Source of the DNA: Candidatus Poseidoniaceae archaeon
Lineage (GTDB): Archaea; Thermoplasmatota; Poseidoniia; Poseidoniales; Poseidoniaceae
Direction of reading: 5' to 3'
Assembly (NCBI GenBank): GCA_938030705.1
Contig: CALHIR010000004.1
Location: 1 to 61,676, forward strand
DNA length: 61,676 nt
Shown here: positions 23,843 to 32,480 of the stretch, piece after piece
Position numbering within the stretch: the stretch's first letter is position 1
Layout of the letters: each line of letters opens with the position of its first letter
Notes under the pieces: model-generated
What the model was told of the DNA's origin: nothing
The model's input: the letters and a program-made list of their open reading frames with translations, nothing else
The model's database searches: none
Translations under genes and position numbers: made by a program

Positions 23843-25030
23843 ATGGCGGAGGAGGACGCGGGTCTTGGGGGAAGTGCCCCCACCCATCCAAACGCCGTGA
23901 AGGGGGCCGATGGACGCTGGCAAACGCCCAACGGTGATGCGCTTCCTGTCAGCGCCAGCGACCTCGAGCGATACACCTACTGCCCTCTTTCCTGGCACCT
24001 CGCCGCCACGGGGACAAGCGGAAAAAGTGAGGCGATTGAAGAAGGGATTGTCCAACACCAAGCCATCCACGAGTCCATCATGGACCTCAAGGGCCACAAA
24101 TTCCACACCCAGCGAAACCTGCTCATTTGGCAATGGTGGTTCAGCATCATCGTGATCCTGTTCATCGACACCATCGCCTTCCGCTACATCGACGATATCA
24201 ATCTCAACGTGCTCGAATTCTCCAAGATCCTCGCAATTGGGGCGCTGTCTTTCCTGTTGGTGGGCGTTACCGCTTTACTGGTCCCTTGGCGGCACGCTAT
24301 TGGCCTCAATCGCCCCTTCCTGCCGAAGAAAGAAGGCCATGTTGACCACATTGACCCGATCATCGAGCCCAGGGGATTCATGGGTGGCTGGTTTCGAGGA
24401 GGGTTGCTGGAAACGTTCATGCTCGTTTCATCGATTGTGCTGGCCCTGCATTCGAGCGCGCTGTTGTTTGCTAACGACCGGGAACAAGCCTCCTATGTGC
24501 TGGCCTTCACCACCGTGGGGTGGACGCTGCTCGCCTCGATGATGCTCCGTCGGGCCCTGAAAACAAACGAGATGGCACAGCGATTGGCAGAACAAAACAA
24601 TTTGAGCATGGACGACGAAGTTTCGTACTCCGATGACGAGGACAAGGCTCAATTGTTGATTGACGATGATACAGGTCTCCGAGGCCGTCCTGACCAAATC
24701 GTCATCATCGATTCGGAGTTCATTCCGGTGGAACAGAAGACTGGAAAAGTACCCAAGCGGCCCCACGACTCCCATCGCCTTCAAGCACTTGCTTACGCCC
24801 ATTTGGTGGAAAAAGCAACCGGGCGTGCGCCCCCGTATGCCCTCCTACGCTACGGGCAGGACAATCTGCACCAACTTTCGTGGGACGAAGCAGCCAGAGA
24901 GGAACTCTTCGATCTGTTACAGGTGGTGCAGGGTGTGATGGCTGAAGGCGGCGCTGTACGCAACCATGAGCGCCCCGGCAAGTGTCAGCACTGTTCCCGG
25001 CGGCATGCCTGTGGTGCCAGCCTGGTGTGA
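23843..25030 (+). CDS. Cas4-like (PD-(D/E)xK, Fe-S) nuclease domain interrupted by four membrane helices
   Basis: The 395-residue protein has all Cas4/RecB-type marks split around a membrane block. C47 in RYTYCPLSWHL and H72/H76 in VQHQAIHES form the N-terminal part; four hydrophobic helices follow near 93-112, 127-148, 190-210 and 217-235; then D284 in GRPDQ, E297-x-K299 in PVEQKTG, the Q-x3-Y motif Q314/Y318 and the C-terminal cysteines C381, C384 and C390. The four cysteines match the Cas4/AddB iron-sulfur cluster. No CRISPR array or cas gene is near, so this is not a CRISPR adaptation gene by context. A role in DNA processing at the membrane is inference. The start follows the TATA spacing. 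Confidence 0.8.
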   Translation: MAEEDAGLGGSAPTHPNAVKGADGRWQTPNGDALPVSASDLERYTYCPLSWHLAATGTSGKSEAIEEGIVQHQAIHESIMDLKGHKFHTQRNLLIWQWWFSIIVILFIDTIAFRYIDDINLNVLEFSKILAIGALSFLLVGVTALLVPWRHAIGLNRPFLPKKEGHVDHIDPIIEPRGFMGGWFRGGLLETFMLVSSIVLALHSSALLFANDREQASYVLAFTTVGWTLLASMMLRRALKTNEMAQRLAEQNNLSMDDEVSYSDDEDKAQLLIDDDTGLRGRPDQIVIIDSEFIPVEQKTGKVPKRPHDSHRLQALAYAHLVEKATGRAPPYALLRYGQDNLHQLSWDEAAREELFDLLQVVQGVMAEGGAVRNHERPGKCQHCSRRHACGASLV

Positions 25031-25576
25031 TCAGAAACAATCCTCGACCAGCGGGTATTGTGTGCAGGTGTTGGTGATGGTCACGATGATCACGAAATTA
25101 TCTGTGATAGAGACAAAGGTTCTGTCACCAGCACCTCTGGCCTTGACATCCAGTTCCCATTCGCCGTTAGCAAAGGACGGGTTGGGTTGAAGCGTCTCCT
25201 CAAGTGGATTGGCGTCCTCGCTCACGTCTTGTTCCCACTGAATCATGCCCTCACTATCGGTGAGAGTGGCTCGAACATACCGAGTTTCGTTATTCGGAGG
25301 AAGGTTCCTCGACAGCTCGAACGTGGCCTTGAAATACACGTTGATTTCCGTGGTCTGTTCGTTCACCATGAAGGTTGAACGATTGGTGTATTCGGTGAAA
25401 TTGGCGACGGTGGTGAATTCATGAACGATGCTGATCTTCTCGTTTTTGAGGCTCTCGTAAGCGGGCTCACGAAGCGATTCAACCGTTTCACGGGCTGCGA
25501 TGAGGCCCATGCAACCCGACGTTGACGCCATGAGAACCGCCATGAGGAGGGCCGCTCCGAGACCGGGTCGCCGCAT
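25031..25576 (-). CDS. Secreted lipoprotein, unknown function
   Basis: The 181-residue product has a signal peptide with a lipobox-like LMASTSGC, placing the lipidated Cys at residue 22. The mature part is polar with a few N-glycosylation sequons (NFT, NRS, NET) and a beta-sandwich look, for example EFTTVANFTEYTN and FKATFELSRNLPPNNETRYVRATLTDSEG. It resembles a single immunoglobulin-like domain. The frame is open upstream to 25726 but that 50-residue extension overlaps noncoding sequence, and the signal peptide starts naturally at 25576. It is convergent with the Cas4-like gene with no bases between the stops, and lies 150 bases downstream of a large surface protein of the same strand. Confidence 0.72.
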   Translation of the reverse strand: MRRPGLGAALLMAVLMASTSGCMGLIAARETVESLREPAYESLKNEKISIVHEFTTVANFTEYTNRSTFMVNEQTTEINVYFKATFELSRNLPPNNETRYVRATLTDSEGMIQWEQDVSEDANPLEETLQPNPSFANGEWELDVKARGAGDRTFVSITDNFVIIVTITNTCTQYPLVEDCF

Positions 25577-25726
25577 GAGAAGACCACAAGCCACGACTCT
25601 ATGAAGGGCTCGCTGCCGTGTTGCCGAGCATTTGAAAACGACGAGAACAGTCGACGGCTTGTCTGAATGAAGCGAACTTGAGGCCGAGCCCCGGCGATGA
25701 CGACCCCTATGAACGCCGACAGACAC

Positions 25727-28546
25727 TCAACCAAACTTCGCACCGCAGGTGCCGCATTCCAACGCATCGCTGGGGAGGTCAGCACCGCAGGCGCCGCACT
25801 CATCAGCCTGAGGGGCGTCGTCTTTCTTTGCTTGGCGAGATGGGCGGCGACGAACGGGCTTCTTGCCTTTGGAAGCCGGCGCCTTGCCGGTATTGACCGA
25901 AGCGGAAAGGAGCACATCGTCATCGTCATCGTCGAAGGCAAAGTTGGCTTTGGCCTCCTCGACTTCATTGCCAGCCAAGGATGAATCCGTCATGCCCATG
26001 CCCACGTTGACTTTGTCGCCAGGCAGGACACCTTCTTCGCCGGTGATCTCAAACAATTGCTCACGGATCGCTGCATCGGAGGCGCTGAGTTCACCGGTCT
26101 CTTGTTCCAGCGATTTGAGTTCGCCTTTCTCGGAGAGGATGGAATCAATGCCCTTGTCGGAAGAAACAGCCGGCGAGCGCAGCGTAGTGGTGACTTGCTC
26201 TTTGAACTCCTCGATTTCCTCATCGGTCATTTCTTCCATCGCCATTTCATCAGCGAATCGCCGGTCGTAGGCGGCTTCTACCTCAGCCTCTGCTGCTTCG
26301 ATGTTGGCGTCCCATTCCTCTTCGAGATGTTCTTCATCAAAGCCGAATTCCTTGACCGTGTCAGCGAAGTTCTGGGTGCCCGTAACAATTTCGTCTTCAT
26401 CGTCTACTGGAAGAGCGACTTCCTCCTTGACGACTTCCCGGCGCTCACGGCGTTCTCGCTGTTCAAAGTAGGACGATACGTCCTGCGGCGCACCGCAGTA
26501 CACACAATTCTCCAACAGGTCAGGAATGGATTCACCGCACTCATTACAGTCGTGGAATTGATTTCGCGCCTTTTTGAGGTTGAATACGCAGTGTGGACAG
26601 CGGTCTTCTGTCCCTTCCAGCTCGCCATCACAAGCAGGACAGTATTCGTAGATATCTCGCTCGACCTCTTCATCCCGTTCACGGGTGAGGATGACGGCCA
26701 CCACCAACGCACCGATGAGGGCGAGCGCCACTGCACCAAAGAGAGCGACCGTCCCCGATTCCGAGCCGGCCCCGGCGCCGTCGTCCCCGCTGTTGCTGGC
26801 AAGGGTCGCAAAGGAGCGTGAGAAGGTCGTGCTGATCGACGTGTCTTCGGGAATGAGGCGAATGCTGGACATCGCCGCCGTGGCCGTGAACGTGCAGGAG
26901 AGTTCCGCCCGGTCGCCTCTGTTTTGGACGTTGACCGCCATGGTTGAGAGCACGGTGTTCCCAGCATCTTGGCAGGTGTAATTGGCTTCGCCGGTCTCTT
27001 GACTGGTGAGGCTAATGCTCAAGGTGTAAACCTCTCCATCAGCCAGCGGCATCGTGGGTACGTTGTTGTCAACATCCAGCACCACCAACGACGCCAATTC
27101 CCAATCCAGTTTGAGTTTTGACTCCACCAAAACCGTGCCTGTGGCGTAGGAGTTCTGCTTGTTGGCATCCCAACTTCCCGGGGCAGCGACCCATTGACCC
27201 TCAAATTCAGCGATGTGAGCGCCAAAGGCGGTGGGAAGGCTTACGTTCCAGACGAAGGTGCTTCCGAGCTGGCCTTGGGGTTTGAGACGAATGTTCGGGG
27301 ATTGCCCCTCATCCCCCTCAAACGTGTACTGAATGACACCCGACACCTCGACATCGCCTGTGTTCTCGACGGTGATTCGCCACTCAATATCGTCACCAGA
27401 TTGAACTGAAGGAGTTTTTGGCAGGGCCAATGAATCAACATACACATCAGGGATTGGATAAATGGTCAAGACACCTGATGTTCGGTCGTTGTCGGTTCGT
27501 TCCTGTTGAAGCCCTGGTTCATTGAACGGATTGATTACGGCGGTCACGATGTGATCGCCATCGGGCAGCGAAGCCAAAGTACTGGAGGTCAGTTCGGTGC
27601 TGAAGGTTTGTTGACCGAAGCCGACGCCCGTGAAATTCACCAGGAAAGGGGCACTGGTCACCAAACCACCGGAGGGGTTGTCCATTTGGAGCCACAAAGG
27701 AATCTGGGCCGAGCCGGTGCCGTTGGTGCGCACCAACGTACCCTCAACCGTCCATGGGCCCTCAAGTTCGCCCTCGACCGAAGTGATGGTCAAGCCGCCC
27801 TCAAACTCGAGGTCCATTCGAGTGGCGACCACAAGTTCAACATCGGTCATCTTGTTCATTTCGGAGGCTTCTTCAACGAGATTCTCGGCATCAGGAGAAG
27901 CCTGGACGAGGTGAACGCCACTGCTCGGTGCAGTGATGGTGGTGTTGACCCATGCCGAAGAACCAGCGGTCAAGGCCGGCGTGGTCAGGAGAACATCGGG
28001 GGATTCGGGGACTTGGAGCAAAAGCTTGGTCTCTGCGGCATCAACGCTCCCTGAATTCAAGACGAGTGCAGACAAAGGCACGACATCTCCCGAATAGACC
28101 GGACCGGAAGCGCCCACCTCAAGCGTATCGACGCGAAGGTTGGCCAGGCCTTGGACATAGAATTCTTTGCTAAAACGTGCCTGGGCGTCCCCGTTGGCAC
28201 TGAATTCAATCCAGACCGTGCGGTTGCCTTCCGCCAGCCCGTTCCATGTTGCATTGACCGTGTAAAACGATTGAGGTGGGATGTCAATTTGGTTGAAGTA
28301 CAAGGTGGCTCCACCGATGTTTTCTTTGTAGAACTCGACGCTTACGCCGTTGGCCCAGGTAGGTTGGCTGTTGTACAGCGTGACCGAGAAGTCAACTGAA
28401 CCGCCCACAACGGGCTCGGTGGGGGAAAGGGAGAGTTGGGCTGCGGAAGATTGTACGCCGCCACTGTCTTCAGCGGTCACCAGCGCAGGGACCATGCTGA
28501 CCAAGAGCAGCGAGATGAGGAAGACGGACGTTGTCTTCGGCTCCAT
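25727..28546 (-). CDS. Surface protein: CARDB-type domains, one membrane helix, cytoplasmic zinc ribbons
   Basis: The 939-residue protein begins with a signal peptide (LLLVSMVPALVTA), then several CARDB-like immunoglobulin domains with N-x-G patterns such as LYNSQPTWANGVSVEF, LVLNSGSVDAAET and VENTGDVEVSG. One membrane helix lies near residues 595-619. The cytoplasmic part has two CxxC pairs (CPACDG and CPHC, then CNECG and CVYCG) near 634-689, a very acidic coiled region, a lysine/arginine-rich stretch, and a last zinc ribbon (CGACG/CGTCG). The domain order, outside binding domains and inside zinc ribbons, suggests signalling or cytoplasmic attachment. ATG 28546 is used; the upstream in-frame codon is TTG. 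Confidence 0.82.
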   Translation of the reverse strand: MEPKTTSVFLISLLLVSMVPALVTAEDSGGVQSSAAQLSLSPTEPVVGGSVDFSVTLYNSQPTWANGVSVEFYKENIGGATLYFNQIDIPPQSFYTVNATWNGLAEGNRTVWIEFSANGDAQARFSKEFYVQGLANLRVDTLEVGASGPVYSGDVVPLSALVLNSGSVDAAETKLLLQVPESPDVLLTTPALTAGSSAWVNTTITAPSSGVHLVQASPDAENLVEEASEMNKMTDVELVVATRMDLEFEGGLTITSVEGELEGPWTVEGTLVRTNGTGSAQIPLWLQMDNPSGGLVTSAPFLVNFTGVGFGQQTFSTELTSSTLASLPDGDHIVTAVINPFNEPGLQQERTDNDRTSGVLTIYPIPDVYVDSLALPKTPSVQSGDDIEWRITVENTGDVEVSGVIQYTFEGDEGQSPNIRLKPQGQLGSTFVWNVSLPTAFGAHIAEFEGQWVAAPGSWDANKQNSYATGTVLVESKLKLDWELASLVVLDVDNNVPTMPLADGEVYTLSISLTSQETGEANYTCQDAGNTVLSTMAVNVQNRGDRAELSCTFTATAAMSSIRLIPEDTSISTTFSRSFATLASNSGDDGAGAGSESGTVALFGAVALALIGALVVAVILTRERDEEVERDIYEYCPACDGELEGTEDRCPHCVFNLKKARNQFHDCNECGESIPDLLENCVYCGAPQDVSSYFEQRERRERREVVKEEVALPVDDEDEIVTGTQNFADTVKEFGFDEEHLEEEWDANIEAAEAEVEAAYDRRFADEMAMEEMTDEEIEEFKEQVTTTLRSPAVSSDKGIDSILSEKGELKSLEQETGELSASDAAIREQLFEITGEEGVLPGDKVNVGMGMTDSSLAGNEVEEAKANFAFDDDDDDVLLSASVNTGKAPASKGKKPVRRRPSRQAKKDDAPQADECGACGADLPSDALECGTCGAKFG

Positions 28547-28563
28547 GCTCAACCTAGAGCATG
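28544..28563. promoter_or_regulatory. Inverted repeat over the start codon of the zinc-ribbon surface protein gene
   Basis: CATGCTC-AACCTA-GAGCATG is a perfect seven-base inverted repeat with a six-base centre, covering the start codon of the minus-strand gene. It could be an operator or an mRNA hairpin that hides the start. An AT-rich tract at 28583-28592 on the same strand may be the TATA box. Confidence 0.3.
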
Positions 28564-28712
28564 CAAAGCACTTGAACCCATCTCAAAATTAGAGAGAAAA
28601 GAGGGGTTGCCTGACCCTTCTCCTCACGACGAGAGACACCTCGAAGTGGAACGTCGCCTCGGGCGATGAAAGAAGGGGAGAGTTGAAGGCTCACCGAAGG
28701 TGTGGAGATGCC

Positions 28713-30536
28713 ATGGGACGAAGCGTTGCGGCCGTTTGGCTGGTCACCCTTCTGCTCTGTTCCTTGCTGCCCCATGGCTTGTACGGTGGCGCTGCTGTCA
28801 AAGAATTCAGAGATTCACCCGTCGTTTCGGCCTCTGGAGCCTCCGGCCTCGTCATCGCTTTTTCCAACGGACCGGCGGAAAACGATGAGGTGAAAGGCAA
28901 TTACGCCTTGACGTTCAGCGTCGCTGGAAACGGCACCCTCGATTCGTTGTTGATCGAAATCACGACCGATGAATCCACCTGGGACACCGTGGTCAATTTG
29001 ACGACCACCCCGTGGATGTTCCCGCTTGATACAACGGCCTATACCAACGACACCTACAAACTCCGTGCCTCGGGATGGGACAGCGACAGCGAAAGTTTTG
29101 CGCTCGCTTCATCCGGATGGTTTGACATTGTGAACCAGGTTCCCGTCATCACCACTTTCACCGTCCTCAACCCCGATGCCGGCACCGGCAACAGTTTTGG
29201 CGACCGAGCATGGTTCAACCTCGATGCGCAAGGTACACTGGCGTTTCGTTGGGGCGCAAGTGATGACGATTTGAAGCAAGCTACGCTGGCAAATGTTCCT
29301 GGCCCTGGCGCACCACCAACAGACGGCCCCTCCTCGCTCAGTTATGGGTGGGATTGGAGCAGTGGAAACATGCAAGAAGGGACCTGGTCACCACGTCTGA
29401 CCGTCCAAGACCATTCTGGACTCTCCGCCTCCTCAACCCTGTTTATTGGCATTGACCGGACCGCTCCGAGCATCGGGAGCGTCACGATTGGCGACGGCGG
29501 CGCATGGCAGCAATCCAACAGCGTCACGGTCAGCGGTCTCATCTCCGAGGCCGACGACGGCCAAGGCTCAGGTGTGGCCAGCATTCAATACGCGCTTGGT
29601 GAGCAGGACTGGGCGTCGACCACCAACGATTCCATCACCTTGACCCTCGAGGAGGGCGTACACAACCTGACCCTGCGTGCGATTGACCGAGTTGGAAACA
29701 TCGGTCAAAACAGCACGTTCACCGTTCGTGTTGACCAAACAGCACCTCTCGGCTTGTCGTGGGAGGTTGATGTGTTGACCACCACCAGAATCGGTCCCGC
29801 CAACATCACCTTCAACGCCGAAGATGCAGATTCCGGCATTGACAACAGTTCATCCTACATTCAGTACGGGTTTGACTCCAACGGTGTGGGCGAAACACCG
29901 GACCTTTCAGGCCGATGGTTGACGATGGGCGTCAATGGTCTTTCAGGCCAGGTCGGTTTGGCCAGTTGGGCCACAAAATCACGTCAACACTTGATGCTGC
30001 GTGCGGTTCTCGTTGACGAAGCGGGCAATTCGTTCACGACTCAAGCGTCCTCCTACCAAATCCTACCCGGACTTGACCTCTCCTGGAACTCCAGCCTGAC
30101 CAACGTGGACCGTATTGTCGTTCGGCCGGGTGAGCAAACCGGCAACATCACCATCACGAGCGTGCTCGAGTCAAACCAAGATTACGGTGGTAGCGTCATC
30201 GTGCGATTGGAAACAGCTCCGGCTGACCGTTCCTCCACCGTGAACTGGACCGTCATGGAAACGCGAAATTTGCCAGCAGGTACACTTTCAAACAGCAGCG
30301 AAACCATCGTTTGGAAATACACGGTGCCTCGTTCAGGCCAGTTTGACCTCCGCCTGGTCATCGACTTCGCCAACGTCATCGATGAATACGATGAAGGAAA
30401 CAACGACAACTACCTCGTGGTGACGGGTGCATCGCTGGATTCACCCGGACTTGTGCCCTCTTTTGCCCCCTCACTCATCGTTCTCATCCTCGTGGGCTTT
30501 GCTCTCTCCTTCCTCCAGCGCAGGACAAGGGATTGA
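28713..30536 (+). CDS. Large secreted beta-sandwich protein with C-terminal membrane anchor
   Basis: The 607-residue product has a signal peptide (VAAVWLVTLLLCSLLPHGLYG), then repeated immunoglobulin-like domains of the kind found in bacterial surface proteins; fragments such as FIGIDRTAPSIGSVTIG and VRVDQTAPLGLSWEV repeat an (I/V)D-x-TAP motif used twice, and WDSDSESF, EDADSGIDNSS and SVLESNQDYGG follow. The last extracellular domain is CARDB-like (DFANVIDEYDEGNNDNYL). A single membrane helix near residues 580-602 ends in QRRTRD, so the anchor has a very short cytoplasmic tail. The start ATG has GGTGTGGAG nine bases in front. It is divergent from the zinc-ribbon surface protein. Confidence 0.75.
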   Translation: MGRSVAAVWLVTLLLCSLLPHGLYGGAAVKEFRDSPVVSASGASGLVIAFSNGPAENDEVKGNYALTFSVAGNGTLDSLLIEITTDESTWDTVVNLTTTPWMFPLDTTAYTNDTYKLRASGWDSDSESFALASSGWFDIVNQVPVITTFTVLNPDAGTGNSFGDRAWFNLDAQGTLAFRWGASDDDLKQATLANVPGPGAPPTDGPSSLSYGWDWSSGNMQEGTWSPRLTVQDHSGLSASSTLFIGIDRTAPSIGSVTIGDGGAWQQSNSVTVSGLISEADDGQGSGVASIQYALGEQDWASTTNDSITLTLEEGVHNLTLRAIDRVGNIGQNSTFTVRVDQTAPLGLSWEVDVLTTTRIGPANITFNAEDADSGIDNSSSYIQYGFDSNGVGETPDLSGRWLTMGVNGLSGQVGLASWATKSRQHLMLRAVLVDEAGNSFTTQASSYQILPGLDLSWNSSLTNVDRIVVRPGEQTGNITITSVLESNQDYGGSVIVRLETAPADRSSTVNWTVMETRNLPAGTLSNSSETIVWKYTVPRSGQFDLRLVIDFANVIDEYDEGNNDNYLVVTGASLDSPGLVPSFAPSLIVLILVGFALSFLQRRTRD

Positions 30537-30561
30537 AAAGCATCGGGCATCACGGGCGACC

Positions 30562-31311
30562 ATGCGCCAGTCGCTCCCCCGTGTACCCAAAGACCGCATT
30601 GCGGTCATCATCGGTGCCAAAGGGGCGACCAGCAAAGCCATCCGTGAAGCAGCAGGCTGCCGCAAATTCATCATCGATTCGGAATCCGGTGATATTGAGG
30701 TCGAGTGGGGCGAAGCGGGAACCTACGACCCGGTCAAAGCCATGAAACTCCCCGACGTGGTCAAAGCCATCGGTCGAGGCATGGCTCCCGATGCAGCCGT
30801 CCGGCTGCTGGAAGACGACCATTTCTTTGAACTGGTCGACCTTCGAGAATACGTCGGAAAGCGGTCCAATCAACAACGCAGGGTGCGTGCTCGTATCATC
30901 GGCCGTCAAGGCAAAATCCGCAAGTTGATCGAACAGTTGACCAATACACAAATCAGCATTTACAATTCAACCGTGGTCTTGGTTGGTGAGGAGAGCGGAT
31001 TGTTCGCTGCGCGTCAAGCCATTGAAATGTTGGCCGGGGGGTCCGAACACGGCACCGTCATCGGCTTCCTTGAACGAGACCGAAAGCGAGCTCGCCTTGA
31101 AGGACGCTCGTTGGATGCCCACGAAGAGCGCACACCAGCCAAAACCTCCTCCTCGGCCTTTGAAGGGCTGGTGCCGGGCCTCGCAGAAATATCTCAAGAA
31201 CGTCGCAACCGACGCATGAAAGCTTCTCAAGTTGACCCTGAAGACGATGATGCGGTCGTTGAGATGATGGAACTTGCCGATGACGAGGCCATCACGTGGG
31301 AAGAGGAGTGA
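30562..31311 (+). CDS. KH-domain RNA-binding protein, Dim2/Pno1-like rRNA-processing factor
   Basis: The 249-residue protein has two KH domains: the first at residues 5-75 (VPKDRIAVIIGAKGATSKAIREAAGCRKF with GAKG as the degenerate GxxG) and the second at 95-160 (RARIIGRQGKIRKLIEQLTNTQISIYNSTVVLVG, GRQG). This order matches the archaeal homologue of Dim2/Pno1, which binds the 3' end of pre-16S rRNA together with RIO kinase and Nob1. A charged C-terminal tail follows and is longer than usual. It is convergent with RIO1 two bases away, so the archaeal Dim2-RIO-eIF1A group is kept together though its strands differ. The open frame to 30427 overlaps the previous gene. Confidence 0.9.
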   Translation: MRQSLPRVPKDRIAVIIGAKGATSKAIREAAGCRKFIIDSESGDIEVEWGEAGTYDPVKAMKLPDVVKAIGRGMAPDAAVRLLEDDHFFELVDLREYVGKRSNQQRRVRARIIGRQGKIRKLIEQLTNTQISIYNSTVVLVGEESGLFAARQAIEMLAGGSEHGTVIGFLERDRKRARLEGRSLDAHEERTPAKTSSSAFEGLVPGLAEISQERRNRRMKASQVDPEDDDAVVEMMELADDEAITWEEE

Positions 31312-31314
31312 ACC

Positions 31315-32304
31315 TCACTCCAGCAGTTCCACTTGCTCCACGTCGGACAAATCCATGTTCAACACATCGTACATGGCGCTGGCCAAATCGACCTCCAAGC
31401 CGATCTTTTGGCCCCATTCCACCAGACGCGTGACGTCCCTGACAAGGAATTCCTGAGCCTTGGGGTGGCTGTCGACCACGGCTTGTCCAACGTCGATGAC
31501 GCATGCTCTTCCCTCGTGCCACAGAATGTTGTAGGGCGAAAAATCGCCGTGGACGAGTTTGGCTTTTTGCCAAGCAATGGCCAGGAATCGGAGCAGGTCA
31601 TCGTACACCTCCTCAGGTTGTTCGATGACGACATCCCGAAGTTTGGGCGATGGCGATGTTTCGGAACCCAGGTATTCCATCACGAGGACGTTTTTGTGAA
31701 CGCCGTGAGGATGAGGAACATTGAGCCCCCAACGCGCCAGACGGTTGAGGTTCCGGTGCTCTTTGCGAACCCAAACTTCAACCAAATCACGATGCTTCCG
31801 ACGCAAACCGGTGAAGCGTGGGTCGCCTTCGATGTACTGGATGAGGTTTTTGAAAACGGCGTTGGACGTGTGGAAAATTTTCACCGCCACGGTATCACCT
31901 GCGAGGTTGGTGCCGTGGAAGACGTGGGCCTCTTTTCCTCGTGCGACAGGGAAATCCAAGGTGTCGATGACACCTGATTTCATCATCTTGTAGAGGGCCA
32001 TCAATGTCAGACGGTCGAAGACCTGATCAAACACACGGCGATCGACCCAATCATAGGTTCCCGTACCCATAGCGCCTTGTATTTTGGATTCAATGTTGCG
32101 AAACATGGTGTTGAAACGCTTCTCTTTCATCCAGTCATAGCGGCCTTGACGGTCGTTGAGGCCAATCAAAAATTCGTTTTGTTCTGCCCGTTGGTGCTCG
32201 TCGTCTAAACGCTCAGCCTTGGTTCGCTGCTTTCGATTCTTACGAGACTTGCGACCTTTGTGAGGGCGACCGGCCAATTCGTCCCAGTCGTCCTCGTTGA
32301 CCAT
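31315..32304 (-). CDS. rio1: RIO1-type serine/threonine kinase (ribosome maturation)
   Basis: The 329-residue kinase has an N-terminal basic extension (residues 1-45) and the RIO fold. The glycine-loop equivalent is VARGKEAHVFHG, the catalytic loop is LVHGDFSPYNILWHEG with Asp and Asn, and the metal motif is VIDVGQAV. RIO1 acts as a kinase/ATPase in the late cytoplasmic steps of small-subunit maturation and binds Dim2 and Nob1. It is 18 bases behind aIF1A and almost certainly cotranscribed. The ATG at 32304 follows the aIF1A stop closely. The C-terminal ELLE is short compared with the tails in eukaryotes. Confidence 0.94.
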   Translation of the reverse strand: MVNEDDWDELAGRPHKGRKSRKNRKQRTKAERLDDEHQRAEQNEFLIGLNDRQGRYDWMKEKRFNTMFRNIESKIQGAMGTGTYDWVDRRVFDQVFDRLTLMALYKMMKSGVIDTLDFPVARGKEAHVFHGTNLAGDTVAVKIFHTSNAVFKNLIQYIEGDPRFTGLRRKHRDLVEVWVRKEHRNLNRLARWGLNVPHPHGVHKNVLVMEYLGSETSPSPKLRDVVIEQPEEVYDDLLRFLAIAWQKAKLVHGDFSPYNILWHEGRACVIDVGQAVVDSHPKAQEFLVRDVTRLVEWGQKIGLEVDLASAMYDVLNMDLSDVEQVELLE

Positions 32305-32321
32305 GTGGCTTCCTCATCGTC

Positions 32322-32480
32322 TCAAGCAAACAAGGCGTCTATGTCGTCGTCATCGTCGTCGTCGCCTTCGGGCTCCTCTTCCACGATGTCGTCCACAACA
32401 GCAGCGGGTTGCTCTTCAGCGACCTCTTCCTCTGCTTCCTCGGACGGCTCATCGGCCCCCTCGTCAGCGAACAGGTCGTC
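32322..32480 (-). repeat. DDLFA acidic repeats in the aIF1A tail
   Basis: The C-terminal tail reads as repeated units DDLFADDG, DDLFADDD, DDLFADEG and a final DIDALFA, embedded in Asp/Glu runs. The DNA is correspondingly rich in GAC/GAT codons. Such repeats can expand by slippage, so the number of units may differ between strains. Confidence 0.7.

Noticed and set aside
23843-25030. CRISPR-Cas adaptation locus around the Cas4-like gene
   Set aside because: No direct-repeat array, cas1 or cas2 gene is visible on either side; neighbours are rpsB and a lipoprotein gene.
30427-30561. An N-terminal extension of the KH protein
   Set aside because: It overlaps the 3' end of the preceding surface protein gene and reads as frame-shifted shadow; the first KH domain begins right after the ATG at 30562.
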